This document shows, one piece after another, positions 62,701-64,000 of a stretch of DNA of 64,000 nt. Within the stretch, counting starts at the first letter, position 1. Each line of letters begins with the position of its first letter. A program made the translations under genes and the position numbers. Source of the DNA: an uncultured Eubacteriales bacterium (GTDB lineage: Bacteria > Bacillota > Clostridia > Oscillospirales > Oscillospiraceae); NCBI GenBank assembly GCA_905198835.1, contig CAJKDY010000001.1, positions 1-64,000 of the forward strand, in the 5' to 3' direction. The notes under the pieces were generated by a model that worked only from the letters and a program-made list of their open reading frames with translations, had not been told where the DNA came from and made no database searches.

Positions 62701-64000
62701 GGCCAGGGCTCCGCCTTCACCGGCGCTTACTCCACCTATGCCCGGAAGGTCCGCAAGGGCGCTCAGCCCAACGCTGTGGCCACTGAGCTCTATCTCACCG
62801 GCATCAAGACCGTGGCCGCGGGCGGCACCTATGTGGGCGCCACTATCGGTGGTGACTTCGCCGGCGCGGTGGACCAGAACGGCTATGTCTACACTTGGGG
62901 CAGCAGTGCCTTCGGCCAGCTGGGCAACGGTACCTCCACCAACTCCAATACCCCCGTTCGGGTCCTGGCCGGCGACTCCGCCGCGGGCCAGAGCCAGAGC
63001 CTGTATGCCTACGACCAGTATCTGCGCAACGTCATCGCCCTTACCGCCGGAAAGGGCCATATGGTGGCCGTTCTGGATAACTCCTCTGTGGTGGCCTGGG
63101 GCCGCAACGTGTTGACCAGCGCCGGCGACGTTCAGCAGCTGGGCACCGAGTACAACCATAACGCTACCATTCCGCTGCCTGTGGCTCGGGGCAATAACCC
63201 CGCCGGACGGAACATGAGCGCGGTCAATGACCGCCGCTTTATCCGCCAGGTGGTGGGTGTGGCCGCCGGCAACCAGACCACCGTCTTCCAGACTGTGGAC
63301 GTCAAGCCCGCTGCGTTGACTGCGGACATGGACGCCAATACCCCCGTCAGCGGTTACGACAAGGGCTATGCCCTCATCACTGGCACCATCCGGCCCCATA
63401 ACTATACCGACGGCCAGTATAAGTGGACCCGGCCCACCGTGCTTACCGACCCCGATGTGGTGGGCAGCATCGAGCGCTTGGCCGACCACAGCGATACCTC
63501 TTCTGACATTACCCGCGCCATGACCAACATCTATCAGGTGGCCGCGGGCAATGAGAATGTGGCTCTTATGACCGGTCCCGCGCCGGCAGGCACCATCTGG
63601 GGCATGGGCGTCAACACCGACGGCCAGTTGGCCCAGGGCTACACCACCGGCCAGAATACCGCCACCCAGACCGATCCCACCATGGGCCCGGTGAAGATCT
63701 ACGCGCCTCAGAGTCAGCAGCCTGTGGATAGCCGGGATAAGATCCCCATGACCGCCAACGCCGCTGTGGCGGTGGGCGACTATACCACCGTCTTGTACCA
63801 GACTGACGGTACAGTCTACACCGTGGGCCGCGGGACCAACGGCCAGCTGGGCGACGGCACAAAGCTCTCCAAGAACCTGCCCGTCCAGGCCGGGACCAGC
63901 AACCGCCTGTCGGTCAAGCCTGTGGACGTGACCATCCAGGGCCGGGGCATCCACCATACCTTGACCGGCGGCAATGTGATCTCCGACTATGTGACCTTGG
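32767..64000 (+). CDS. giant secreted RCC1-propeller protein, partial (over 10,400 residues; 3' end outside the window)
   Basis: From the ATG at 32767 (GGAGGGAGG seven bases upstream) the frame stays open to base 64000, 10,411 codons, with no stop. Residues 1-35 form a signal peptide (RIIGGLLAFSMILSLFTTAAAA). Residues 36-75 are acidic; 76-225 a beta-rich unknown domain; 313-338 glutamine-rich; about 340-660 an acidic low-complexity region; 700-785 a BIG2-like Ig domain. From 807 on there are RCC1-type blades with consensus ALKADGTVWAWGDNTYGQLG, in eleven blocks of seven, with Ig-like spacers between blocks. RCC1 repeats form seven-bladed beta-propellers that bind proteins or DNA. Export through SecA/SecYEG is inferred; the anchor must lie downstream. 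A role in adhesion or as a surface filament is speculation. Confidence 0.9.
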   Translation, partial: MDVDLSLWKQLGKRIIGGLLAFSMILSLFTTAAAATITTEDPDQGVQTEQPGAEPEPGTNEPDASDTEPTDEPEYSVPLVLDRNAIGFTSDMKEVRVTATVTDVRYLGKLESLEEFASFFPGDVDLDQCAYLTEDYRQAIAAMPEAERRALRRKASAKLKVTEQFVWETVYAGYDFKDYIEIETLDWGVMDASEESAPSITCTALVKWIGPTDAVANVTSSGNSSSSSGATMISPNGSNIQDLIGSTEPTQTGTKSVADESQEIQDFLYEMYKEGGLTQSNSAYDLTPFEERAKAEGITVGQDGDAQVDVDQLLAQVQQQAQQQLQSQAQQDQTQGDDQGEEFSLFNSNAASQIQAPVILDEDGSTNNNTKDNSEQAEAAPAADDAQTPDVSDPAPVADEKVEPPEESDAAPVPTSETPEVPVGDEDQNTPIYNKEETSENGDSGDAAANGVSTEAGEDGMPDGLDLTVQDGQTGETSTFGDVPDGADKTPTPDNSNGGALIDSVNGDKTLEQILSQLGATSGGVGGSTIVPQEGGVSASGSTGGDKVTDKLTRDEEDQYGEDTVVKTAVVTPTIDASGSMMYQVYFGVRVPEADLVTYGAAYYMGAATVPERPSDTQTDVDKNDDNKDDKDQGEKAEDPVTDKTETPEENKDPAGDAGKGDTYGLTASNDPTDAELSALFNIQNQGPGRFGGNANDIYHIRIFVDSVCDVSGFLDNAFSGYRNTSSTRPVLYSVLDPRVATVDANGKVTALREGRTAVYASAAKTTGGDVYAVLQLEVRGRFTLSSGPAIDPEATGGYSPKTAVPQISAGSLHSLALKADGSVWAWGQAPSGTNAMGSKHAGTVRTPEPIYVISSSGVATPMTGIVMVAAGLNYSLALTTEGQVYAWGVNSRGQTGVGQSVATASISDPTLVRGPKEADSNTKDGYLCNIVAISAGANHALALAADGTVYAWGEGTYGQLGVPNTDLERTEEDTHEVFYSPYPVVVRDEDGKPLKNIVSVAAGGSASVALNIRGEVFTWGDNRRGQLGQNKNPEENSAGGGGATDENLKSNNATQLDRYQLYTEGGSDPVYKNGFDGVVAISAGGAGAVRRTDSNTGEVISNSYGHVLALKADLRVDYDEANNPIQVDETTVYGWGANGYGQVGNSSVQPESGKIDATHVLLPNEAVYPNANTTQVRTVAIDAGTNHSLAITREIPLVDDDPDDGIAAKPDPDADPTYYTYGWGYDERGQLGQGRGSGDVNGSSGSTNSQQRTPTRMLKEDYPEDIKKGDDYQFVYVQDSQGVSAGNSFSILWDEAGEVWGTGHNFNFQLGAPTLRIMENGGGESASVPVRVGYGVSKNLIYDKVWVFTTMTDEDTGETSTQLTARYAVQPDTVPVAGEPGDSDIASNVASVPVSQLVQIDVTDNDQDAQELMELTDDQFVALKGVSMEYGITLTDQQFAVVFKSGMKRYYSVGFNISERDRAVPSAEGSEMIYGHTDKAEVPNLDITDTRDHQVPNDRSETDQVPWLLLDRNNAVLEPTDLKDVTSIVGMVEDAPDVDINGVYAGKLKVTINDANNFATPMVAAGENFTVALKSDGTVWAWGDNTYGQLGTGKTYEQMPYAPYPMRVTGLGTRDTQPVMSRLTLIKEIAVGYRHVLARTADGAVYAWGDNSRGQLGQGETIVIGTGRKDISQGIDDTVEEPQFRDDSGTLVPLAGTGSCYPIQVTGGTNSETSGSNYLMGATAIGAGGYHSMAVVSDTGYVYTWGDNSRAQLGTGYTVGAVGTLRTYPDMVVRDLNGTSTESKYLTSAESVTGGGWHSLAVGAFPYAGSDASGVSGSDAVTVAAWGDNTFGQLGINHRQDYDDGIYCGIAVEYMKAQDDRLIDSVLKVAAGEYHTVLLLRGNPITGGSVYVAGRYSEGQCGMAADTDITVTRETFLKYCEPLPDVSAVGDKKPALNAVNIAAGKYHTVVMTGKREELAEDASALGPIIQSEIYVFGTNTAGQLGTEAVNVQGHYETSSTMNQVGNRQYTYTQNHVVKPASVKGVVTGLAAGGEHTVALTNLGEVFSWGKNEQGQLGEMSLVDRSAVSQTGFDDAYIPVVSGVVNYGGSLKYDVRMETYQNSVRWNDKTQAGDPYNVCDYLLWPNLPTKWGATPNDPAFDQDSYPYLLVKTIESAAYTREDGTAEPYYTHYDALQVPGGSYTIWSRAAGEDWKDTGTEVKVGKGIDFTKTPAIINFFSIEFDAQDAKSGKPDSSTIRVFYTVGGTKTEVTSGQSVWGGGKLEAIAQGNSGVVPDYTYDWSVWLGKGADRHLGVERVGDGDGDYTTSVEMREPVRGEGDTTPPSESEKATMDGHMVIDALGSAVEILVNVDDPEQFDVDLNVRLDDKSWTESDRKLFLKSSYTTVPLEQLDPGQGNLYTAKAVPEGTYTVWEYQTTASSVGYDPVSKMILNPDLCLAGPLQITVKRGTTPGASAVVTTNSATNPNDVSLDYYTMNADIVPEYGAAYAWLDISYARLTKDDKGDDVYVANSASEWSGLQGKPVMKDAPLYLAANGVTCEGFIGSLFRTYWLPGAGSVNNTTGLVDMPGTSSLNQGPRVIKVAKATGQVNLHVVMNGGVEGDNNRVSYMAVQLLKNDFPWATAASEGYHVYAESVLGRNNSRVERKDQVWASYELTHQGSGVFDTRAVGNIPNDIYRIYIGYPNGVKIPVVTSYFALTSKGYTDGSLSSLPVVPDASKGTALKINMREVAYSITVANLDNTMSRNTEAYVQVISGFDNSLEYMDGTGNTSALGGWNPKGLILVAPDQAAPDYNVTVVDTIHVVANGTNTKSPKTGTIILPQDNEVAIQILGSNADEFRVSASASTVEAVPGNEYDNFDFIQDDPLPLGYPMTFSTVKEHHKNFGGTTDYSTVVRDPDYPNDDSQKNNWHEPWYLATATAFYIYVYGKTDAGILAGGDSQATLSAVGAELETASVDLDFDFYGVLRGDSAQLMDAGGAVAVETEAVVPDRTLANWTDKEVKMDDLALGNYIELVEGDTVDIVGTVENYIPDFRLQYTPGEKRYYVNSTYNQTDGLSQLYLDKPALEIQVGETVDGQPIMEPNPERYAEIVELPVLDSNGNPTGETYKEGRDDLWGGDTEYFLQLTTSDPEVVRVEGYTLIAGAKNGIATVRVYNPVTRHSAMISVHVLNVINAQGTDDNGEPLAMEYAYKATPAIALGDNFSVALKADGTVWTWGDNMYGQLGIAEERDTTPYASAPQAVVTVSDTGLATSIRHVVAIAAGARHAVALTREGKVYVWGDNTFGQLGRDPAEFAITEKDLGGEDRIVGYISYSAVEAKLRDDNGKDIVLGKVVEVAAGNGFTVVRTERNTVWAWGRNDKGQLGIGYTGDVFGYDPVRKANEEVVVNVGGDGSGGLFGNLITTLYSDKVGQDTDKISAMVSHFTQESIFEQDLACELNDRPAYAIGEPYYLDSYYIYAKYLADLTGFVTRQRMALVGMDNNPTTGETGGTGETKPPASGNVADLYRNGKLIQPLDDFRGNEMRTQRQYVLAMELYHAAADYLQTAHNYMRADSGYANVVEKYGLTTFVPLAEELTGGEDAGSLYEFDWTLPMPTFGGIKWSYEDYETALERYKWRIENKSWVGWQGEYVSPSSADMDCYESEPTFFYDDGEALGLRQYTWVPTQVMEGAAASKGYYLSEIMAISAGDSHVMALRSDGSLFGWGDNTYGQLGVGVDAGLNATAQIGASTDLGATFTYRVPVRVREGDLIASRGPAMERPALEEGGERAGEYLMNVMAVAAGGDHTLVLLSDGTVASFGKNTYGQLGDHTVDQAVYDIGDLVGEESGQEEQFWVDPYDLLKDQITVSRVAQATMVQTAGGTLLEHVHAIAAGGNSSEAIVKDPDDAALAAHTGGTVFAWGSNMEGQLGLNERQEEDTAGPRTGFVGHAVQVNKGYSDGGTSNYDYFNSAIRIAVGGKHMAAVRSNGYVWNWGANSSGQLGDGELEDRFMAVQAGDGESKSLIFDRYEHYNKLDQLIHVYNQLRPKGNASAYVDGLDPDKTDGSNGNPNIVMMDEGDYLRFDLTNILYSHRTGFNLISDGTNESINDTLHLVDVGVTDPSMFVAEPVAGQANVWDIKPTEHKDGQKLGLTSVYFDYEFAGAKRGDEEDPATSNMMVLPLWAKYRQTYNSGDPASDDNAGVFAAPMVAAGAHHSIALDIMGRVWVWGDNSKGQLALDPTIPGNQYIDHPVQVTNFYTYDPQNAESNTTPQLALDGGPLTFTAVAAGKDFSYALDVDGHVWAWGNNYDDSGIQTVSHKLHQLGRGADDSYKGYQPVRVLMRVKKIGTLGDEMISKEYRYDAGHGLVYPQNYQERDAIVAIAAGEDFGLALSLSGFVYTWGHNDKGQLGLADRKVNTSSYAKYVGKGKSPSQFSHMQEAVSVAAGGKSAGVLFANGTVFTYGDNTYGQLGDGSTNMHYAAVRVQGGEGGLWTDDSGTYDHTRPGLNPNDRNDFDFNKAVAIAMGDGHTAAIALNIQMNSDDITTKDFTVTPGLYGWGRNDDKQLGDGVTQSVPSTVDGVEYFSAPMRMIAAEDALDGTPGYVYAGARQLAAGYRATLAQVENQRVKAENAANAGDPAYDQLDAVQLLAWGNNAYGQLGNYALSREVKSGSYVDYDNTVAREVLYGSQVIDDNYHWMQKVSTMAAGGDFIVFARETGTVFAAGANRVGQLGDYTQTDSEYPVVVGTLGYETLTVQGYTDSNTTLRDLSPQVILVEDEQLHFDLANIGYFVDLGFNLRYKETNEPVDVSGLEFTSLDESITAPVGAATATEMVFGPQDPTNVKYGDTFIQIYQKHTGRTLLLRVKVIPKKTSGFATSPVVAAGKDHVIAVKADGSIWAWGANSSGQLGDGTFVDRAYPVEVKDEKGLPFTNGVSVAAGDNFSIVLRDGDGDLTTTADREVYVVGGLSSITTNLVRVLSEEELTQIRRSNEPMIMYMGKQGTGSSAALQPFNTPKDTSDEWNGWAAAGIMYRAVEYRDKNGRVVEDSQSTRYTFQVTRNNITTTYDSYLYDEQRAAAMVARGYTIYYLAYYAYYNEVWEDCGIWVDIPENCPNPNNVHSGASMQRDRTTVDVDHLAVVDYRPMPTDSDISYNYDSDHKLQNITYTLGTKTYVYDQSYRDSTTGATFLVTKEFNTFLTTLENNTAIYDTYDKVQSRLWETYGWDCAMFLVEGNVPGTEASRTKSINWKTGTKDYFNGMLNCPVCDLREYNPADTITPVVCGDPSCTCVGQNYFTLIYEDAANAWEPYPTQKGQVDWHRLPEDEQAYRIWSCQQGHVWIAPYDGGEDIPTPEVKRLTWAETKANPNFDPTHAADPKLNPETIVVENPVTDIIEVAAGADHMLALTADGHVYAAGANTQGELGQGSTTPIGYASLVKGYKAKGYLEHVIDVDAGEGFSVALLDNGTVYTWGHNNAGQLGNELVPHEDIYRDIDGVRTLVTPDHTTTPVRVNSGEYGLDGEAQFRVLSGVYAISAGRRHVVAAARENTWNGTDYDRTSAVFGWGDNNYGQLGNVTGFVWDANANGGLGGFSRADGTTFVSAAARNQDIHGVTAVSAGGEFTLIRTVKLSTPEDGSAPVEVPYLVGFGRNNMMQLTEACVITGGDHAGESAAYSSSPVPVVPGEWVRIKPDAQWLDDTSIISAGNQFGVAMMENGRVVTWGDNARGQLGLAAIGEEGASEDTREKPYFAGQHEAEMVEFSFTGSNITAGGSSSFGETTLLWTESDAEVAVINTATANRYTYGGFNLIRASVESDVIDMDTAYPDGYTFLAADESIVKVFQRNDGVWVMKSADYTYSHFQKMGTTSVAAVDSKGNVISVFRVRIQGYQTETGKPRVATPMIVGTPYGAIALKANGEIYIWGRFNARGYNSDITSKPAKVTENYQNPVPQMTTRAIQFNTPTQIYLPGNTRATQMSVGAYYDEEAKDYFSHVVVLGDDGEVYMWGDNTYGQTGFYEAVDVYYKTIVYDLTRKGSGGVTEQDQPKLKDITRKALTHFTGYYASTAAANDATFETGIINNSFRSLNDHLTDRAAAGQWNAYFYDDLGKINTTDGGVYPKNYDKNNDGEIINRIPWLSSFTGADSEKTRIVSIAAGDRHTLLLDSKGNVWAFGDNSNGQLGQGDTNDLYYAEREDQHVNAQKTIRDVRTYQNHVLYTPVKVVQGVSASDDAYLSRIVQIDAGSNYSMALRADGVLFAWGGNEMGQLGIVATGNVTVPSEVSRATDQHASDYYFKNVVAIDAGRDHTLAITVGPKSDVAADAALRDQFTTRAYAWGSNRYGKLGQGMVGQDRAAELNQPDTGVTDANYLVYSTNPMLVQERYMAKVLVPGTGIHIDDDPTTPEVDESQDIPAEYTEELAWRPLERVWQISASSDYSMVQVADTLTVVEKHHQEADKVLSDKEIADQEVAGQPVWATPSHPAYLETEYVDSLVWSFGRNDQGQLALGERIGTEQIVVPADTTYPHKMLKGGTVSKVEIVGGAELSEYVRETLYLGDGFTTYHHVLEDGTVWFSGTNANHEGADYTTVERQALTQTGTETYYSLAIHEARVWDTKSSAFVSPTKTGSSWSWPPKYTTTELKMPRSVTIYEDQRLYITPNGENGLHEAFSSTFNLIDDKFERQLPDDAVVTYTSSDEHIATFVYDSARGQWYLRPTGIAYGRLIITVNNVHNNYRGDYEVIVLPTESVGEGLPVASVTVKAAENATIALQANGTVWMWGRIGLRRGPTDENGNYTYYWGVAPHGTNTLYNNTNYTDANIFRIDQHLNPVYYVTYEYPVMVDFASVLSKDEYIVDIDAYGQSLQEDGVQTFMALSNLGRVYTWGNNDFGQLGNGQWNDYTSTYSGNHPYNYNHYQNSRDTLKPQRVVGFNAAGDYSGNNDEVILSIAMGDGFALAASNSGQVYAWGRNDRGQIGQGYQGKWGYNAFKILSSSSYSYDDAMPAINFTRGSSTTVNPTPMLFTRPVIVKGMQGLGNLQHASQVAAGHDHALALRNDGYVYVWGDNTYGELGDNWNRNTLNSETEPKTLYHSYPVLARAGESDEDAYFLHDVTRIAAGDDYSMVLLRDGTVYTFGRNDYGQLGVYHNRDGKDISTAGVGMTPVPVQVLILDGSHVEGGPVDDVPLHAWYIAAGPKHAMAHDEMTNTMYAWGRNNFGQLGCNASTVYDGTDQKVHYPVAVLRGDNDKLLAGDELLDAGDQPFRYAAEFDGGEHFTVIARDDGQIYIMGDYNWGKYDFDTADPIIRRDSRVPDRFGNDETKLFVWAQQTKGANTPSLTDDVYSKRSNVISLQYAVQPDAVTLGNMSAVDNDLLPTTVDDKGVDHAVAVIPFEELYQDYYFPYSIRFSAYRKSFMQVRQDYLTETGVDLLDYFQVDTSDPSVAVVSVTADGIEIRATGVGTANISIANTYVSDDRDVGGYHTMLTVRVTEVSQGVRAYRADADKSVSGYTLGSDPAAFSGLVAASAVPMVASGYHYTVALKANGTVWYWGLYTVYRDGTRTDSGEINDSVTYSSPRQVSGLTGVVAIAAGTHRAIAVTASGEVYTISGASASKVSGLSGITQVAAGGSLYRYTTASGGYSYRHYTYGFFAALSGATGQVWVWGNNFLTENRRSGFTTMEHTISAPTMLRAGMVPSHTGVVSGSVGLEHNSYLTNIIDIKGGRNALYLLHQDGTVYVVGQSGDSAATADMDNGAMGYKGRNPDLGAGYDHNVYTVKAYNPYPVSGGVQNRRQLGDTLALAAGYYHALSLTSAKVVDEDNSTPSVTAYACDVCGASVDATNVDVATMTSSVACAAQHACGATAVTGTAGSYVCAGCGASVADADVDALTDPANPVQTTACASLVTCGATAVVVDADASTDGVTVYRQAHSLLSWGNNDQSQLGRGHENISGTIGLGDKDSRQPGYVTAISAASSGVLHAGVTVPLGTEGMDTAVLRIYAGAYNSGVIYDADGDYATVTPEDNFSFLWGKNSNYNLGNTFATVDGTESGTLLVNTATAYRPLRGNSHNELSLSDTARYGAKYHGYWNRPYALAFGEDTAVGVQVEGSVWAWGSDANEALGNYGDNGSEQGSSYGASSSRMPVQVGVEDFYDVQIDDAQLHIRQIPGTNNDYDAYDVYRDAETGTAGLAMAQSTLYSHSKIAKTTGSKTEFVENPLKWYNDIDSKSTTAQQRINLQPMQYLTIDLTQLFIRADWGFNVRTDAFEDEPASWRDLRVKSMNTDLLRLEFYAFKAADDQGWPTDLPAGLTDGDVVDAGDGTFYVEVGGVRTNVYPTKANLVPNHDVDANGQLMALGGSGQVTVVLQDLENKAQGLVLVRIIPDYDEDATNMSYLLNSNIPMSYKDGETVKQTAVTGNSGKLVTIPQVAAGSDHMLALSSDGAVYSWGGNFRGQLGTGTAAGLQRSYRVSNYAGQVSGSSSIASDTNQTSILDSVHQDSPQQIPASYFGGSPVVAIAAGDQASIAVTASGQAYQWGWSYTNLANDDWYTNGASTYDQRSNIRMYTQPTVVSGWPSTMVKVGVSSYVDLNNWRSTWGGDVANGNQVAVYYGLTADGQLWQKYEYGYGRDGLEHTVTRNNYEYGTTPVSRQMVDQDGNALKHIVDFYASEKCVVALASDGTVYYQDVAFNGSNTSYAAGYNKVRSNVMTHLYSTNNFDASGMDDHTGEDFYQRNIAAISVGDAPMFLTRNQKVIDRNGTDVLVANATGDFAGLTFDETQGVYGLSDGTTLYVTSAASHSGSAHAQGVLRSNTGAVIERNVTYTWGDNADGQLGRAAASTVTVGRTGKHWNETDAGEIYLRNIVAMDVSNGGKDLGATGIFLTEDGQIYTSGSNSLGQLGTQENFEGNNSLAIFSGTAPATLYNRTKTFDTSVPKRAGDTGMTKLVLEGGETVEGTAPATGVIATGDCAAARGVTACAETTVTFDGADFRCANGHVVPAANVTSATGTADMAAGACAQTGCTETVADYDFATNTFVCHTHATETIAVADLTNIAVTGATAAPCGYTETCGETSVRYDAAAGLWTCAHGHTVPAASVTVNTTQNTSQAVAGSVLDEGHLFLTLEEGDTARITGIKKVIYQGLNLSQYTEREPVASHTGYALTVNDNGVDALGYTYNNILTLDPTDAALAAAQANATANTPAGSVKVWSGLPNVTADRFSYRSSNENLFTVERTADGDVMIHANQNGFYGQGILTVYDNVTQSQGAVSITVRQVLRGKGADNTDLVMPAAPKIAAAASYSMALKADGTVWVWGTTGSWSPRRLQYAGSTATALPAMVDITAADDLMLALDENGVVYTAPVSPASGASAVTTMTAIAASNFGGEKVVRIAGGSNSYLGLTESGRVYAWSATTDQDYGELGNGAGYGHTTPKLVDGLVGGSNRESGIHSVISVSAGGENSAALLVNGQIYTWGRNNHGQIGLGVNNFIGDKEIRWNNKDVPMAVRVDKSVDADGNYVNGELVSLTFDNYLRGATDVASGENFNAAITRLDSVYAWGDNTYGQLGMGEVRNGSGVLTGDFTDRFSATPVQAVWTGDRPVQVLARNNTLTVLTQGEYGYLAGQNVSLGENKQPAFATIKKFSTDSSQNRGLSDVLYYNSDPYDDSLDHVVSIVLGDGHGLALRDDGSVYGWGSNASHQLGAYYNNAVTDLTLERQTGESDASYLARLAALNRDNKAANGDPSYRVYPFRVGADDYHALFLNNAMTITGAGYDLSGVGVTAQPAVDDGATGDVYKAHDTQQAFVNLNENQVLTIDLDAVTMKYHSGFLLWNELTTSDLHKSVTATALAGGATVPAPESYATTGRTLREDWTPDMGSFTVASSNENVAIARVVGNTIQVTPVPGGYGQAMILVKWTGKGDDAATADVREGNNQTAEYALIALNVLQDQNTVPTLANGVPAASRVAAPQVAAGTNFVVTLRADGTVWTWGANNYGQLGDGTVTERTIPVQVVTDIYNTPLTGIVSIAAGDTFAVAADKDGYVWTWGRNNVGQLGQGSAFTGAYSTYARKVRKGAQPNAVATELYLTGIKTVAAGGTYVGATIGGDFAGAVDQNGYVYTWGSSAFGQLGNGTSTNSNTPVRVLAGDSAAGQSQSLYAYDQYLRNVIALTAGKGHMVAVLDNSSVVAWGRNVLTSAGDVQQLGTEYNHNATIPLPVARGNNPAGRNMSAVNDRRFIRQVVGVAAGNQTTVFQTVDVKPAALTADMDANTPVSGYDKGYALITGTIRPHNYTDGQYKWTRPTVLTDPDVVGSIERLADHSDTSSDITRAMTNIYQVAAGNENVALMTGPAPAGTIWGMGVNTDGQLAQGYTTGQNTATQTDPTMGPVKIYAPQSQQPVDSRDKIPMTANAAVAVGDYTTVLYQTDGTVYTVGRGTNGQLGDGTKLSKNLPVQAGTSNRLSVKPVDVTIQGRGIHHTLTGGNVISDYVTL
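35185..36725 (+). repeat. propeller A: seven RCC1 blades
   Basis: Blade cores (the W/Y-x-WG position) near 35239, 35422, 35617, 35818, 36166, 36430 and 36667. The first blade has KADGSVWAWG but a degenerate NAMG in place of GQLG. Residues 807-1320. The following spacer (to 37440) is about 240 residues. Confidence 0.75.
37441..38985 (+). repeat. propeller B: seven RCC1 blades
   Basis: Blade cores near 37507, 37705, 37996, 38239, 38440, 38689 and 38905. Opens with ATPMVAAGENFTVALKSDG and TVWAWGDNTYGQLG. Residues 1559-2073. The fifth blade is degenerate (EGQCGMA). Confidence 0.75.
38986..42330 (+). other. long non-RCC1 region between propellers B and C
   Basis: About 1,115 residues without any RCC1 blade. 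It contains beta-rich stretches of unknown type, including two 'TYTVW' segments (GGSYTIWSRA, PEGTYTVWEYQ) that look like repeated domains, and ends in a BIG2-like domain (LQLTTSDPEVVRVEGYTLIA, GIATVRVYN). All other spacers are 120-380 residues. Confidence 0.6.
42331..44720 (+). repeat. propeller C: seven RCC1 blades with a large insert
   Basis: Blade cores near 42391, 42580, 42808, 43849, 44131, 44434 and 44650. Between blades 3 and 4 lie about 300 extra residues (42870-43780), rich in Tyr and charged residues (RQYVLAMELYHAAADYLQTA, a predicted helix), so a helical domain seems to be inserted into the propeller. Confidence 0.7.
45280..46920 (+). repeat. propeller D: seven RCC1 blades
   Basis: Blade cores near 45349, 45577, 45865, 46048, 46333, 46612 and 46828. 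Residues 4172-4718. One of the most regular blocks; the second blade lacks the GQLG turn directly after the core but has HQLG further on. It is preceded by a spacer with YLRFDLTNILYSHRTGFNLI. Confidence 0.75.
47300..49930 (+). repeat. propeller E: seven RCC1 blades with a cysteine-containing insert
   Basis: Blade cores near 47356, 47548, 48889, 49057, 49333, 49579 and 49801. Between blades 2 and 3 about 410 residues are inserted (47580-48830), including CPVC, CGDPSCTC and CQQGH (48420-48670), a zinc-ribbon-like arrangement. Confidence 0.7.
50335..52440 (+). repeat. propeller F: seven RCC1 blades
   Basis: Blade cores near 50398, 50647, 51142, 51400, 51628, 52108 and 52339. The first blade (ALKANGEIYIWG) lacks a clear GQLG turn, and the last is degenerate (TVWFSGTNANHEG). 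Residues 5857-6558. Confidence 0.68.
52880..54560 (+). repeat. propeller G: seven RCC1 blades
   Basis: Blade cores near 52948, 53260, 53506, 53791, 54004, 54232 and 54460. Residues 6705-7265. Blades 2-6 match the consensus closely; the last has GQIYIMGDYNWGKYD. Confidence 0.73.
55180..57010 (+). repeat. propeller H: seven RCC1 blades with a CxxC insert
   Basis: Blade cores near 55240, 55411, 55579, 55804, 56389, 56668 and 56917. Between blades 4 and 5, at 56041-56340, an insert carries YACDVCGASVDATNVDV and YVCAGCGASVADADVDAL, two similar zinc-ribbon-like knuckles. The second and fourth blades are degenerate. Confidence 0.65.
57840..59300 (+). repeat. propeller I: seven RCC1 blades, the middle ones degenerate
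   Basis: Blade cores near 57910, 58174, 58429, 58618, 58942, 59035 and 59233. The third to fifth blades keep DG-x-x-[WY] (ADGQLWQKY, SDGTVYYQD, SDGTTLYVTS) but have no GQLG turn. The count of seven is therefore less certain here than in blocks A-G. Confidence 0.55.
60430..61830 (+). repeat. propeller J: seven RCC1 blades
   Basis: Blade cores near 60490, 60628, 60775, 60964, 61213, 61405 and 61615. The second (ENGVVYTAP) and sixth (GEYGYLAGQNVSLG) are degenerate. The spacer before it (59300-60430) has a cysteine-rich part. Confidence 0.6.
62440..63870 (+). repeat. propeller K: seven RCC1 blades
   Basis: Blade cores near 62500, 62668, 62890, 63091, 63283, 63598 and 63817. The fifth blade is degenerate and is followed by a short insert. 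After blade 7 (GTVYTVGRGTNGQLGDG) the frame continues with PVDVTIQGRGIHHTLTGGNV, apparently the start of another spacer, so more units may follow outside the window. Confidence 0.6.

Noticed and set aside
35185..63870. Regular repeats that might suggest a CRISPR array or satellite DNA
   Set aside because: The repeats are spaced by 150-300 bases and more, vary in sequence, and stay in one reading frame; they code for RCC1 blades.
53770..63957. A 3,395-codon open frame on the minus strand, and similar long minus-strand frames from 32731 to 53760
   Set aside because: They are codon-aligned complements of the giant gene, have no ribosome site or protein-like composition, and come from avoidance of TTA/CTA/TCA in the sense strand.
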